Shown here piece by piece: positions 9,502 through 18,272 of a stretch of 64,000 bases of DNA. The stretch lies in assembly GCF_009826975.1 (NCBI RefSeq), contig NZ_WUMO01000001.1, forward strand, positions 620,001 to 684,000, read 5' to 3'. This DNA comes from Flavobacterium sp. HBTb2-11-1. GTDB lineage: Bacteria > Bacteroidota > Bacteroidia > Flavobacteriales > Flavobacteriaceae. A program made the position numbers and the translations under genes. The notes below the pieces were generated by a model. It saw nothing but the letters and a program-made list of their open reading frames with translations, searched no databases and was not told the origin of the DNA. How positions within the stretch are numbered: position 1 is the first letter of the stretch; each line of letters opens with the position of its first letter.

Positions 9502-11730
9502 ATGAAAAAAGTAACCACAATTACGCTGTTTATGATTTCGCTTTTGGCGTCGGCACAACAGCAGACAATAGATCAGAAAGTCAATGATCTGTTGAAAAAA
9601 ATGACAATTGAAGAAAAAGTCGGCCAGTTGAATCAATATACTGGCGATAATCAGGCTACGGGACCAATTACCATAAATCCAAACAAACAAGCGGAAATAA
9701 AAGCAGGTTTAATCGGTTCGATGCTAAATGTTATCGGAACAAAATATACCAGAGGATATCAAGAATTGGCGATGCAGTCAAGACTTAAAATTCCGTTGTT
9801 GTTTGGTCAGGATGTTATCCACGGATACAAAACCACTTTTCCGTTGCCTTTAGCTGAAGCAGCAAGCTGGGATTTAGCGGCTATTGAATTGGGTGCACGT
9901 GTTGCGGCGACCGAAGCAGCAGCAAGTGGAATTCATTGGACATTTGCTCCAATGGTTGATATTGCACGCGATCCTCGTTGGGGACGTGTAATGGAAGGCG
10001 CAGGAGAAGACACTTATTTAGGTTCTAAAATTGCTTATGCGAGAGTAAAGGGTTTTCAAGGAAATAAATTAGGAGATTTAAACTCGGTTATGGCTTGCGT
10101 AAAACACTTTGCGGCTTATGGAGCAGGTGTTGGAGGAAGAGATTATAACTCTGTTGATATGAGCGAAAGAATGCTTTTGGAAACGTATTTGCCGCCTTTC
10201 AAAGCAGCTTTAGACGCTGGAGCGGCGACATTCATGAATTCGTTCAACGATATTAACGGAATTCCTGCAACAGGAAATGTGCATCTGCAAAGAGATATTT
10301 TAAAAGGAAAATGGAACTTTCAAGGATTCGTAGTTTCAGACTGGGGATCAATTGGAGAAATGGTTGCTCACGGTTATTCTAAAGATCTTAAAGAAGCTGC
10401 ATATTCTGCTATTACTGCAGGAAGCGACATGGATATGGAAAGTAATGCATACCGCAAGAATTTAGCAGAATTACTAAAAGAAGGCAGAGTTTCTATAGAT
10501 TTGGTTGATGACGCTGTAAGACGTATTCTTCGCAAGAAATTTGAATTAGGATTATTTGATGATCCTTATAAATATTCAGATCCAAAGAGAGAAGAAAAAG
10601 CATTAAGCAATCCAGAGCATAGAAAAGCGGCTCTTGAAATGGCTGAGAAAAGTATCGTTTTATTAAAGAATGAAAACCAAACTTTACCAATTTCAAAAAG
10701 CACGAAAACAATTGCTTTTATCGGACCAATGGTAAAAGAATACAAAGCCAATATGGGATTTTGGGCTGTTGAATTGCCAGAAGTAAACTACGATAAATGG
10801 GTAGTTTCGCAATGGGATGGTTTGCAAAATAAAGTAGGCAAAAACACTAAATTATTGTACGCAAAAGGCTGTGAGGTTACAGGTGACAATAAAGATGGTT
10901 TTGCAGAAGCTGTTGCAACAGCCAAACAAGCCGATGTTGTTATTTTAAGTGTTGGTGAAAGACACGATATGAGCGGTGAGGCAAAAAGCCGAAGCGATAT
11001 TCATTTGCCAGGAGTTCAAGAAGATTTGATAAAAGCAGTTATGGCTACAGGAAAACCAGTTGTAGTTTTAATTAATGCAGGAAGACCTCTTGTTTTCAAT
11101 TGGACAGCAGACAATGTTCCTGCAATTATGTACACTTGGTGGTTAGGAACTGAAGCTGGAAATGCAATTGCAAATGTTTTATTTGGAGATTACAACCCAT
11201 CAGGAAAATTGCCAATGACTTTCCCAAGAGAAGTAGGGCAAGTGCCAATTTATTACAATCACTTCAGTACGGGAAGACCTGCAAAAGATGAAAATTCAAC
11301 TAACTATGTTTCGGCTTATATCGATTTGAAAAATTCTCCAAAATTTCCTTTTGGATACGGTTTGAGCTATACAACGTTTGATTATTCTGGTCTAAAATTA
11401 TCTTCAAATAAAATAAAAAGCAACGAAACAATTAAAGTTTCTTTCCAATTGAAAAATACTGGAAAAGTTGCTGGAGAAGAAGTAGTTCAATTGTATTTGA
11501 AAGATAAATTTGGATCTGTTGTGAGACCAGTTTTAGAATTGAAAGATTTCCAAAAATTGAAATTAAATGCAGGTGAATCTAAAACAATCGAATTTATAAT
11601 TGACAAAGAGAAACTTTCTTTCTACAATAATAAATTAGAATGGGTTGCTGAGCCAGGAGATTTCGAAGTAATGATCGGAGCTTCGTCAGCAGATATTAAA
11701 TTAAAATCTGATTTTGAATTAGTAAATTAA
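9502..11730 (+). CDS. bglX: GH3 family beta-glucosidase (BglX-like), periplasmic
   Basis: 742 residues. Signal peptide MKKVTTITLFMISLLASAQ. The N-terminal TIM barrel contains 'VKHFAAYGAG' and 'GFVVSDWGSI', whose Asp280 is the GH3 nucleophile. It is followed by the alpha/beta sandwich domain with 'LSVGERHDMSGEA' (candidate acid/base Glu) and a C-terminal fibronectin III-like domain ('FGYGLSYTTFDYSGL'). Length and order match periplasmic BglX enzymes that release glucose from gluco-oligosaccharides, the last step of the proposed pathway. It lies 11 nt after the GH30 stop and is the last PUL gene. Confidence 0.93.
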   Translation: MKKVTTITLFMISLLASAQQQTIDQKVNDLLKKMTIEEKVGQLNQYTGDNQATGPITINPNKQAEIKAGLIGSMLNVIGTKYTRGYQELAMQSRLKIPLLFGQDVIHGYKTTFPLPLAEAASWDLAAIELGARVAATEAAASGIHWTFAPMVDIARDPRWGRVMEGAGEDTYLGSKIAYARVKGFQGNKLGDLNSVMACVKHFAAYGAGVGGRDYNSVDMSERMLLETYLPPFKAALDAGAATFMNSFNDINGIPATGNVHLQRDILKGKWNFQGFVVSDWGSIGEMVAHGYSKDLKEAAYSAITAGSDMDMESNAYRKNLAELLKEGRVSIDLVDDAVRRILRKKFELGLFDDPYKYSDPKREEKALSNPEHRKAALEMAEKSIVLLKNENQTLPISKSTKTIAFIGPMVKEYKANMGFWAVELPEVNYDKWVVSQWDGLQNKVGKNTKLLYAKGCEVTGDNKDGFAEAVATAKQADVVILSVGERHDMSGEAKSRSDIHLPGVQEDLIKAVMATGKPVVVLINAGRPLVFNWTADNVPAIMYTWWLGTEAGNAIANVLFGDYNPSGKLPMTFPREVGQVPIYYNHFSTGRPAKDENSTNYVSAYIDLKNSPKFPFGYGLSYTTFDYSGLKLSSNKIKSNETIKVSFQLKNTGKVAGEEVVQLYLKDKFGSVVRPVLELKDFQKLKLNAGESKTIEFIIDKEKLSFYNNKLEWVAEPGDFEVMIGASSADIKLKSDFELVN

Positions 11731-11759
11731 TTCATTGGGTAAAATAAAAAAACAAAGTT

Positions 11760-11895
11760 TAACACATAGAAGCATAGATTTTTTGTGTAGTAAAAAAAAC
11801 AAAGAAACAAGTTTCCACACATAGCAACTATATGTGTATTTAAAATAGCGAAACGCCTTTTTTAAGTCTTTAATAGCCTATGTTTCTATGTATTG
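11760..11895. repeat. nested-palindrome intergenic repeat, copy 2 (CATAGAAACATAG family)
   Basis: Outer arms lie at 11762-11777 (acacatagaagcatag) and 11878-11891 (ctatgtttctatgt). An inner stem acacata / tatgtgt lies at 11817-11837. The internal GCCTTTT motif is again present before the right arm. Same layout as 6998-7122 with diverged filler sequence, so structure is kept more than sequence. Confidence 0.85.
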
Positions 11896-11924
11896 AAAAA
11901 TAATTATAGACAATGAATTGCATA

Positions 11925-11957
11925 AAAAAAAGCGGGATTTTAAAATCCCGCTTTTTT
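11925..11957. terminator. bidirectional terminator between the PUL and the convergent DUF3857 gene
   Basis: Near-perfect hairpin, agcgggattt / aaatcccgct, flanked by A-runs on the left and T-runs on the right, so it can end transcription from both the GH3 gene (+) and the gene at 11965 (-). Confidence 0.92.
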
Positions 11958-11964
11958 TCGTTTA

Positions 11965-13986
11965 TTATTTAAGACGTTTCTTAAAACTGTATTTCAGCAT
12001 ATTCAACAAGCCTTCTTCAATAATGTCGATTCCAATTCCGAAATTACTGTCAGCAACTTCATGATGCGCATTTCTAAAATCTTCAAAATCCTCACTTGGA
12101 ATTTCTAGATTGATTAATGGTTTATAATCAATACTTATAGAAGCGCCGTTTTTGGTCACTTTTTTACGGCTTATATAATCAAAATACGGATTTACAATAG
12201 TACTTTCTTGAATAGTATATTTTTCCTGGGTGTCTATCTTCTGATCTGTCGTTAAATTGATTTCGTATTTCTCGTTATCAAAATTATGCCAGAACGAAAG
12301 GTCATTGTGCATAAAATCACGTGCTGCATTTTTAACCACATTTCGATCAAAATACATTAAAAAACGATTTTTTTCTGCATCGACAAAATACGGATTTTCA
12401 ATCGAAGTGTTGTACTGAATTGTAAACTCGTTTAGCTTTTTGTCATCGCTTACAATCTCAATTGTTGCATCTTTAAAAATGGTTCTGATATCTGTTCCGT
12501 TTCGATCGTTAGAATAATTTAAAGTATAAAACAAGAAATTATTCCAGCTGTCTATTATTTCTCTTTTGTTGGTGTTTTTGAAATATTTACGCATATAATT
12601 GGCACGATTTCCTTTGTAAGTCGTAACCAGTTTTAACTTTCCTGTATTATTTTGAGCACTAAAATCGACTTTCTCATTTATGCCATAATAAGAAAATTTA
12701 TGAGGTTCTTTAATCGCCAATTCCTGATTTGGTTTCACTTCCAAATAATGCATAAAATAGATGTAGCCACGGTTTTCAATTAATCCAAATTCATCTCTCG
12801 AAGTCGCATCAACAAAATAAGTTTCGCCTTTGTAATTGATTTTTACAATAACGTGATTAAAAGTCAATAGAGAAGGAAGATAATATTTGATGTAATGATC
12901 TGAGTTGAAGTTTACCAATACTACAGAAGAATCAACATTGATATAATCTAAAACGACTTTCAATAAAACCGATTTTGCCTTACAATCCCCCTGCTTATTC
13001 TCATAAGTTACTGATGGTTCCTGCGGTTTGTGGCCGTTCATTTCATCAGCATTAAAAATATAATAAACATGGCTCTGAACATAGTCAATAGCAAACTGTA
13101 ACTTTTCGTCTTGATCTGCAATGGCATCTAGTTTTTCAACAAGATTTGGAGCAAATTCTTTTAGAGAAGCTTTACTATAGATTTCTTCATAAAGTGGAGA
13201 AATATAATTAGATAAATCAATCCAATTTCGATCTGTGGCAAAATCAATAAAAGGCGCAATTTCTCTATTAACATCAAACGAATTAATGTAATTTTCTTTT
13301 TCGATTACAAATCGCTCTCCTTTTTTCAGGTAATTGATTTCTGGTTCTATGACATTTCCCTCTTCATTTCTGAAAAATGTTTTTTTGTAAGCGATTGTTT
13401 CTTTTCTATCATTGATAAATGAAAATTTATATTTTCCATAAGCCCAATACGAACTTGGTGTAACGTATACATATTTAAGAAACTCTTTTCGCATAAAATC
13501 GCGATCTGTAAAAACCTTTGTGCGAGAATCTTCAGTAATTAAAACATCATATAAACGTAAATCCTTAATGGTAATATTTACTTTTTTGTTGCTGCTTAAA
13601 ATACCGCCTTCACTTTGATTTTCGCTGTCTAAAACTTTAATTTTGGTATCGGCAATTTTATCAATCAAAATGCCATCTCTCAAAACGCTGATTCGGTGTA
13701 TAACATATGTCTCATTTTCTTCGACAACAACATCTCTTACCGAAGCGCTTTCTAGGTTTGATGGTTCGTTAAGTGTATAGGCAACGCAGGCATATTCGCT
13801 GTTTTCAGTATCACTTGTATAATAAACTTTATCTAAGAAATAGCAGAAATCACGCCCTTCGTCAACTTGTTTATTAGAGAAATCCGATTCTTTTATATAT
13901 TCAATAAGTTGATCGTCGTTAATTGTAGGCGCCCAGCTTTCTGGTTTTTGAATTTTGTAGCTTTCTGATTCAATGATGTTTTCCAT
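11965..13986 (-). CDS. DUF3857/transglutaminase-like domain protein
   Basis: 673 residues without a signal peptide or membrane segment. The N-terminal half resembles DUF3857 (beta-rich; 'YVIHRISVLRDG'), and residues about 285-410 form a transglutaminase-like core: Cys in 'KQGDCKAKS', His in 'FNHVIVKI' and Asp in 'YFVDATSRDEFG' give the Cys-His-Asp triad. The C-terminal region is beta-rich (DUF3858-like). Most relatives are exported, so the cytoplasmic-looking N-terminus ('MENIIESESYKIQKPESW') is unusual. No earlier in-frame start with a leader is evident. Substrate unknown. It is convergent with the PUL and probably unrelated to it. Confidence 0.75.
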   Translation of the reverse strand: MENIIESESYKIQKPESWAPTINDDQLIEYIKESDFSNKQVDEGRDFCYFLDKVYYTSDTENSEYACVAYTLNEPSNLESASVRDVVVEENETYVIHRISVLRDGILIDKIADTKIKVLDSENQSEGGILSSNKKVNITIKDLRLYDVLITEDSRTKVFTDRDFMRKEFLKYVYVTPSSYWAYGKYKFSFINDRKETIAYKKTFFRNEEGNVIEPEINYLKKGERFVIEKENYINSFDVNREIAPFIDFATDRNWIDLSNYISPLYEEIYSKASLKEFAPNLVEKLDAIADQDEKLQFAIDYVQSHVYYIFNADEMNGHKPQEPSVTYENKQGDCKAKSVLLKVVLDYINVDSSVVLVNFNSDHYIKYYLPSLLTFNHVIVKINYKGETYFVDATSRDEFGLIENRGYIYFMHYLEVKPNQELAIKEPHKFSYYGINEKVDFSAQNNTGKLKLVTTYKGNRANYMRKYFKNTNKREIIDSWNNFLFYTLNYSNDRNGTDIRTIFKDATIEIVSDDKKLNEFTIQYNTSIENPYFVDAEKNRFLMYFDRNVVKNAARDFMHNDLSFWHNFDNEKYEINLTTDQKIDTQEKYTIQESTIVNPYFDYISRKKVTKNGASISIDYKPLINLEIPSEDFEDFRNAHHEVADSNFGIGIDIIEEGLLNMLKYSFKKRLK

Positions 13987-14082
13987 GTACTTTTTCTATA
14001 GGGGTATATTCTTACTTTTTAAAAAAGGCTAAAATAATTAATAAATAATGATTTTCTTTCATAATGATGTGAAATTTATAAT

Positions 14083-14110
14083 AAAAAAAAGCCTCACTAA
14101 AAGTGAGGCT
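14083..14110 (-). terminator. terminator of the 85-residue protein gene
   Basis: On the minus strand, agcctcact-ttt-agtgaggct (9-bp stem) is followed by eight T. It lies between the gene at 14138 and the DUF3857 gene start at 13986. Confidence 0.88.
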
Positions 14111-14137
14111 GCATTATAAATTATAAACAGGACAGGG

Positions 14138-14395
14138 TTATTTTATAACAGTATTTACAAAATCCATAGCGCCAATTCCTTTATAAGAAGCATACAAAGC
14201 TTTATCGAATGCTTCTTGCTTTTCTTTTTTGTTTTTCGCATCAGTTTCAATAATCATCTCATTGAAAATTCTTTCCTGTTCTTCACTGTATTTCAATGAA
14301 GCTTCTAAGAGATAGGTTTTAGAAACAAATCCAAAAGAATTTAGAATTTTACTTCTAATCTTTTGATTAAAATTTTTTAAAGGATTGGCATTCAT
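14138..14395 (-). CDS. small hypothetical alpha-helical protein
   Basis: 85 residues, family not recognised. It is highly charged and predicted helical ('KYSEEQERIFNEMIIETDAK') with no signal peptide and no Cys. A strong terminator directly downstream and an intergenic region of 261 nt upstream make it a monocistronic gene. Codon use resembles its neighbours. No function can be given. Confidence 0.6.
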   Translation of the reverse strand: MNANPLKNFNQKIRSKILNSFGFVSKTYLLEASLKYSEEQERIFNEMIIETDAKNKKEKQEAFDKALYASYKGIGAMDFVNTVIK

Positions 14396-14656
14396 AACTT
14401 TCTACATTTAATTTCTACACTCACTTTGAAGATAAATGGTAGTTGGTATTATTTTTTGTTGTTTTTTGTTTTCAATTTTAACAATCGAAATCATTAATGT
14501 GTTATTCTGACGCAATGTACTTATTTTTTTTAAATTTGAATTTAAATTTTCGTTAAAATTGTAATTTCGACACTTCTGATTTGATTGAAAATCACTTTAG
14601 TTTTCTAAAATTGAAGTAAATTGCAGAGTTATTAAAAGAAAATTTATAATATTTTG

Positions 14657-15412
14657 ATGTTAAAAGACATTTTAGATAACAACGAAAACTATCAGCCTGG
14701 ACTTTCTATAGACTGTGTTATTTTTGGTTTTCACGATAATCAGTTAAAAGTTTTATTGATTAAAGTAGAACGAGCCAATAAATGGTCTTTGCCTGGCGGA
14801 TTTATTCCTGTTGATCAGGACATAGATGCTGCGGCAATTACAGTGCTGAATAGCAGAACTGGTGTTGACGGAGTGTTTTTAAGGCAATTTGCAACTTTTG
14901 GAAAAGTAAATCGTAATAATCAGCATTTTGATAAGCAAACGCTGGAATACCTTCAAATTGAAGAAGAAAAAGCGAAGTGGCTTACCCGCCGTTTTGTGAC
15001 TATTGGCTATTATGCTTTGGTAGATTTTTCTAAAATTCATCCAAATCCGGCAGGCAGATTTGAAGTTGTTGAATGGATAGATCACAAAGAAGTTCCAGAA
15101 CTTATTCTAGATCATCGTGAAATTTTGGATAAAGCTCTGGATACTTTAAGAATAGAATTGAATTTAATGCCAATTGGTTACAACTTATTGCCAGAGAAAT
15201 TTACTATTCCAGAATTGCAGAAATTATATGAAACGATTTTGGACAAAAAACTGGATCGCCGAAATTTTTTGCGCAAAATTACTAATATCGGAATCCTGAC
15301 AAAACTTGACGAAAAAAAAAGCAATGTAGCGCACAAAGCCCCAAATTTGTATTCTTTTGATAAAGATAAATATGAAGAAGTCTTGAAGAATGGATTAAAT
15401 CAGGGGTGGTAA
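14657..15412 (+). CDS. Nudix-fold transcriptional regulator (NrtR/AraR-like)
   Basis: 251 residues from ATG 14657 (an in-frame TTG one codon upstream is less likely). Residues about 1-140 are a Nudix fold ('WSLPGGFIPVDQD'), but the catalytic Glu-rich stretch expected after it (RExxEE) reads 'AAITVLNSRTG', so hydrolysis should be lost. Residues about 150-251 form a winged helix ('DKKLDRRNFLRKI', 'LYSFDKDKYEEVLK'). This is the Bacteroidota regulator family that senses ADP-ribose or sugar effectors. The 261-nt upstream region is very AT-rich and may hold its promoter, but I see no convincing TAnnTTTG. Target genes are not obvious from the neighbourhood. Confidence 0.8.
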   Translation: MLKDILDNNENYQPGLSIDCVIFGFHDNQLKVLLIKVERANKWSLPGGFIPVDQDIDAAAITVLNSRTGVDGVFLRQFATFGKVNRNNQHFDKQTLEYLQIEEEKAKWLTRRFVTIGYYALVDFSKIHPNPAGRFEVVEWIDHKEVPELILDHREILDKALDTLRIELNLMPIGYNLLPEKFTIPELQKLYETILDKKLDRRNFLRKITNIGILTKLDEKKSNVAHKAPNLYSFDKDKYEEVLKNGLNQGW

Positions 15413-15426
15413 GTTTAACATAACGT

Positions 15427-15458
15427 AGACCTAACAGGTTTTTAAACCTGTTAGGTCT
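15427..15458. repeat. perfect palindrome of the CCTRACAGGTTT family, likely also a terminator
   Basis: Arms of 15 bp (agacctaacaggttt / aaacctgttaggtct) are separated by only TT. Related palindromes occur at 23222-23253 and, inside a gene, at 43691-43722. It lies 15 nt after the Nudix regulator stop and just before the next gene's start. Confidence 0.9.
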
Positions 15459-15473
15459 GATAAAAAAGCCGAT

Positions 15474-15794
15474 ATGATTACAATTGAAAACTTTAGAAAA
15501 TTAGCGTTATCATTTCCTAATGCAACTGAAGAACCTCATTTTGAGAAAACTTCCTTTCGGGTTAAAAAGAAGATTTTTGCCACTTTTGACGGAAAAAATA
15601 ATCATGCCGTTTTAAAATTAAACGAAATCGATCAATCGGTTTTTTGTGCGTCGAGCGAAAAGATTTTTTATCCAATTCCAAACAAATGGGGAAAACAAGG
15701 CTGGACAATTGTCGAACTTTCAAGAGTAAGACCCGAAATGTTTGAAGATGCCTTGATCCGATCTTACGAAACTGTGGCTTCGCAAAAGAAGTAA
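15474..15794 (+). CDS. MmcQ/YjbR family protein
   Basis: 106 residues. The pattern 'FRKLALSFPNATEEPHF' at the N-terminus, 'KKKIFATFD' and 'KWGKQGWTIVELS' is that of the MmcQ/YjbR (CyaY-like fold) family of small DNA-binding-like proteins. No specific function is known for most members. It stands between the palindrome at 15427 and the convergent alkB gene, with only 4 nt separating the two stop codons. Confidence 0.85.
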   Translation: MITIENFRKLALSFPNATEEPHFEKTSFRVKKKIFATFDGKNNHAVLKLNEIDQSVFCASSEKIFYPIPNKWGKQGWTIVELSRVRPEMFEDALIRSYETVASQKK

Positions 15795-15798
15795 ACTT

Positions 15799-16407
15799 CT
15801 ATCTCACAATTGTTCTAAAAGTCAAATTAACTCTTGGTTTCTGAGTACTTTTTGTTGGAGGAAGCCTGTGAAGCCAATGTGTTTGTGTTTCATCTTTCAT
15901 AACCAGCAAGCTTCCATGTTCTAAAATCAGAGAAACGGTTTCTTTAGATTCTTTATGTTTGAAAGCAAATTTGCGTTCGGCACCAAAACTTACCGATCCA
16001 ATTGCGCCATTTTTCTTTAAATCTTTTTCGGCATCGCTGTGCCAAGCCATTCCTTCTTCTCCAGAATGATATAAATTCAGAAGGCAGGAATTGAAAGTTT
16101 CTCCTGTTTTTTCTTCAATTATTTTTTTTAATTCTAAAAGTTCTGGAGTCCAAGGCAAAGCTTTTTTGGTAGTATTCGAATACGTATATTCAAATTCCTG
16201 ATCGCCGTACCACGCAACTTTCCTTTTGGTCAAAATTAATTTCCCAAAGATGACGGCTTCATCATTTTTCCATTCAATTGTATTTAATAAAATATCACGG
16301 TAGAAATCAGCTTCTGTTCTAGAGAATGATTTTCCATAATAATTCACCGTTCCATCTTTTGGAAGCAGATTAGTTGTTTCGTCTATTTGCGGATTAAATA
16401 AGTCCAT
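15799..16407 (-). CDS. alkB: AlkB-like 2OG-Fe(II) DNA/RNA dealkylase
   Basis: 202 residues, the normal length for bacterial and ALKBH2-like AlkB. It shows the iron ligands His123 and Asp125 ('AWHSDAE'), distal His180 ('HWLHRLPP') and the 2-oxoglutarate-binding Arg192/Arg198 ('PRVNLTFRTI'). It oxidatively removes methyl groups from 1-meA and 3-meC. Its start overlaps the end of the upstream Ada zinc-domain gene by 14 nt, so the two are translationally coupled. It is the last gene of an alkylation-repair cluster on this strand. Confidence 0.93.
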   Translation of the reverse strand: MDLFNPQIDETTNLLPKDGTVNYYGKSFSRTEADFYRDILLNTIEWKNDEAVIFGKLILTKRKVAWYGDQEFEYTYSNTTKKALPWTPELLELKKIIEEKTGETFNSCLLNLYHSGEEGMAWHSDAEKDLKKNGAIGSVSFGAERKFAFKHKESKETVSLILEHGSLLVMKDETQTHWLHRLPPTKSTQKPRVNLTFRTIVR

Positions 16408-16639
16408 TTTTCCATTTTTGATAGTCTGATTTCATACAATGACCACAAGGCCTGAAACCATTTTGTTTGGCATCTTTTTCAGAAGAAAAGAAGACACGAT
16501 TTTCCCTTTTCATTCTTTTTCCCGAAGAACATTTCAGCGCTCCGTAGATTTTTAATTTTTGGTTGCCACCGAAACAAATTTCGCGATTTTTAATTTTACG
16601 AAACAATTCAGAGTCGGTTATTTTTTGATGATTAATCAT
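16394..16639 (-). CDS. stand-alone Ada metal-binding (methylphosphotriester) domain protein
   Basis: 81 residues. Cysteines at 'REICFGGN', 'ALKCSSGKRM' and 'FRPCGHC' match the N-terminal zinc domain of Ada, in which one Cys accepts a methyl group from a DNA methylphosphotriester. In E. coli Ada this domain is fused to an AraC HTH and an MGMT domain; here those are encoded separately at 18472. Overlap with alkB suggests co-expression. The sensor may work in trans on the AraC-MGMT protein or may be a simple scavenger; the sequence does not decide. Confidence 0.85.
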   Translation of the reverse strand: MINHQKITDSELFRKIKNREICFGGNQKLKIYGALKCSSGKRMKRENRVFFSSEKDAKQNGFRPCGHCMKSDYQKWKNGLI

Positions 16640-16660
16640 AAAATTTACGTTTTGTATTGT

Positions 16661-16684
16661 AGAGACGCACCGCAGTGCGTCTAA
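16661..16684. repeat. AGACGCAC-CGCA-GTGCGTCT hairpin repeat
   Basis: Perfect 8-bp stem at 16663-16682. The same hairpin recurs at 58239-58258 (loop TGCA) and in shortened form at about 45952-45971. It is a dispersed intergenic palindrome and lies upstream of the Ada-domain gene start. Confidence 0.88.
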
Positions 16685-16699
16685 CGTTTGTTGTTTTCC

Positions 16700-16804
16700 G
16701 CCACGAATTCACGAATTTTCTTTTTAAATCTTTGCAATTGTTTATTCGAATTAATTCGGTAATATTAAATAAAGTATTTAAAATAAAATTTGTGAATTCG
16801 TGGC
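16700..16804. repeat. about 105-bp palindromic element with GCCACGAATTCACGAA termini, copy 1
   Basis: The left end gccacgaattcacgaatttt and the right end (reverse complement gccacgaattcacaaatttt) are inverted repeats about 20 bp long. The interior is AT-rich with further weak pairing. A second copy, in opposite orientation, is at 18358-18463. It sits in the spacer between the 2OG oxygenase and Ada-domain genes. It is too short to code for a transposase, so it is MITE-like or REP-like. Confidence 0.88.
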
Positions 16805-16815
16805 AGAAAAAAAAT

Positions 16816-17520
16816 TCACGAAAGGGCATCATGAAAAATAATTCCCAATGTATATCTTTCACCCGAATGGACTTCGCTTACACCATGTTTCATATTCACG
16901 CGATAATAACCTTTCGTGCCTTTTACAGGTCTGAAATTGGTTGTAAAAACCAAAATATCTCCTTTTTTTGGTTTTAAAACAATCGCTTTAGATTGTGCTC
17001 TTGGCGTTTGTTGTGTCAAAACAAATTCACCACCGGTAAAATCTTCATCAGGTTCATTTAGAAAAAGCACAATTTGAATAGGAAAATAAACATCTCCATA
17101 TAAATCCTGATGAAGTGTATTAAAACCGCTTTTGCCATATTTCAGAATTAAAACTGTAGCTTTCAGCTGATTATTGGCATGACATTGTTTTAGCAAATCA
17201 TCATGTTTTGCTGGAAATGTCGTGTCTATATTTAAAGCTTTCATCCATGCATTTGCGATTGGTGCCAATTTGGGATAAATTAAAGTTCGAATGTTCTGAA
17301 TTAAATCTGGAAGCGGATAATCAAAATATTTGTATTCGCCTAAACCAAACCTATAACGTTCCATTACAACCGTTTTTCTATATAAATCGGGATTCGGATA
17401 ATTAGCTTTTAAAGATTCACATTCTTCATCGCTTAGAATATTTTGAAGAACAGCAAATCCATTTTGGTGCATTAATTCCGTTATATTTTCCCAATCTAAA
17501 GATTCTATATTTGTTTTCAT
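16816..17520 (-). CDS. 2OG-Fe(II) oxygenase
   Basis: 234 residues. The double-stranded beta-helix core shows the HxD pair in 'TLHQDLYGD' and a distal His in 'MKHGVSEVHSGERYTLG', with the 2OG-binding Arg in 'GERYTLGI'. It is not AlkB: it belongs to a separate bacterial group of 2OG oxygenases commonly found next to ada/alkB genes. A role in alkylation repair or RNA/DNA demethylation is inferred from context only. Its start overlaps the stop of the upstream SDR gene by 4 nt. Confidence 0.85.
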   Translation of the reverse strand: MKTNIESLDWENITELMHQNGFAVLQNILSDEECESLKANYPNPDLYRKTVVMERYRFGLGEYKYFDYPLPDLIQNIRTLIYPKLAPIANAWMKALNIDTTFPAKHDDLLKQCHANNQLKATVLILKYGKSGFNTLHQDLYGDVYFPIQIVLFLNEPDEDFTGGEFVLTQQTPRAQSKAIVLKPKKGDILVFTTNFRPVKGTKGYYRVNMKHGVSEVHSGERYTLGIIFHDALS

Positions 17521-18272
17521 GGTTTTGTTTTTGATAAACCGCCATCAACTCTTAGCTCGATTCCGTGAATGTAAGAAGCGTCATCCGAAGCTAGAAAAAG
17601 TGCTGTTTTGGCAATTTCAGATGGTTCTCCAAAACGTTGAAACGGTAGAGAAGGTGTAACGGCATCAATTGTATTTTGGATATTTTCCTGGCTCATGCCC
17701 GTATTATTGAAAATATTTGTGGCAATGTAACCTGGACTTATTCCGTTTACGCGTATTTTTTTTGAAGTGCATTCAGCAGCAAAAGTTTTGATAAAAGACT
17801 GAACCGCAGCTTTTGCAGCTGTATAAATTGACATATTGGATTGGCCGATATCTGTTAAAAAAGTAGTATTTAAAATAATTGAACTTCCTTCTGGCATTAA
17901 TGGCAAAATCTGCTGTACGGTAAAAAAAGTTCCTTTAACGAGCATATCAAAAACTTCATCAAATTCTTCGATTGTTATATTTTCAATAGAATTGAATTTT
18001 CCATATCCTGCATTTACAAACAAAACATCTATTTTATTGGTATGCTTTTTTATCTGATTTTGAAGTTCGAAAATGTCAGATAGCCTTCCCGCGTTTGATA
18101 CAATTCCAAAGGCATTTTTTCCTAATTCTTCAACAGCTTTATGTACTGTTTTTTCACTGCGTCCGGTTATAATTACTTTTGCTCCATTTTTAATAAATTC
18201 CTGAGCCGTTGCAAACCCCATTCCGTTGGTCCCACCTGTAATAAAAGCGGTTTTGTTTTTTAGCTTTTCCAT
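17517..18272 (-). CDS. SDR family NAD(P)-dependent oxidoreductase
   Basis: 251 residues, classical short-chain dehydrogenase. Rossmann motif 'TGGTNGMGFA' near residue 14, 'NAGYGK' and the catalytic 'YTAAKAA' with the active-site Ser in the preceding strand, and C-terminal 'DGGLSKTKP'. Substrate unknown. It is coupled to the 2OG oxygenase gene by a 4-nt overlap and lies between it and the AraC-MGMT gene, so it belongs to the same transcription unit; a link to alkylation repair is not obvious from its family. Confidence 0.88.
   Translation of the reverse strand: MEKLKNKTAFITGGTNGMGFATAQEFIKNGAKVIITGRSEKTVHKAVEELGKNAFGIVSNAGRLSDIFELQNQIKKHTNKIDVLFVNAGYGKFNSIENITIEEFDEVFDMLVKGTFFTVQQILPLMPEGSSIILNTTFLTDIGQSNMSIYTAAKAAVQSFIKTFAAECTSKKIRVNGISPGYIATNIFNNTGMSQENIQNTIDAVTPSLPFQRFGEPSEIAKTALFLASDDASYIHGIELRVDGGLSKTKP

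Noticed and set aside
9265..9690. Minus-strand 141-codon open frame
   Set aside because: It is antisense to the well-supported GH30/GH3 genes, has no recognisable domain and no start signals.
16632..16977. Short open frames spanning the repeat at 16700
   Set aside because: They translate the palindromic element and the 3' end of the 2OG oxygenase gene in the wrong frame.
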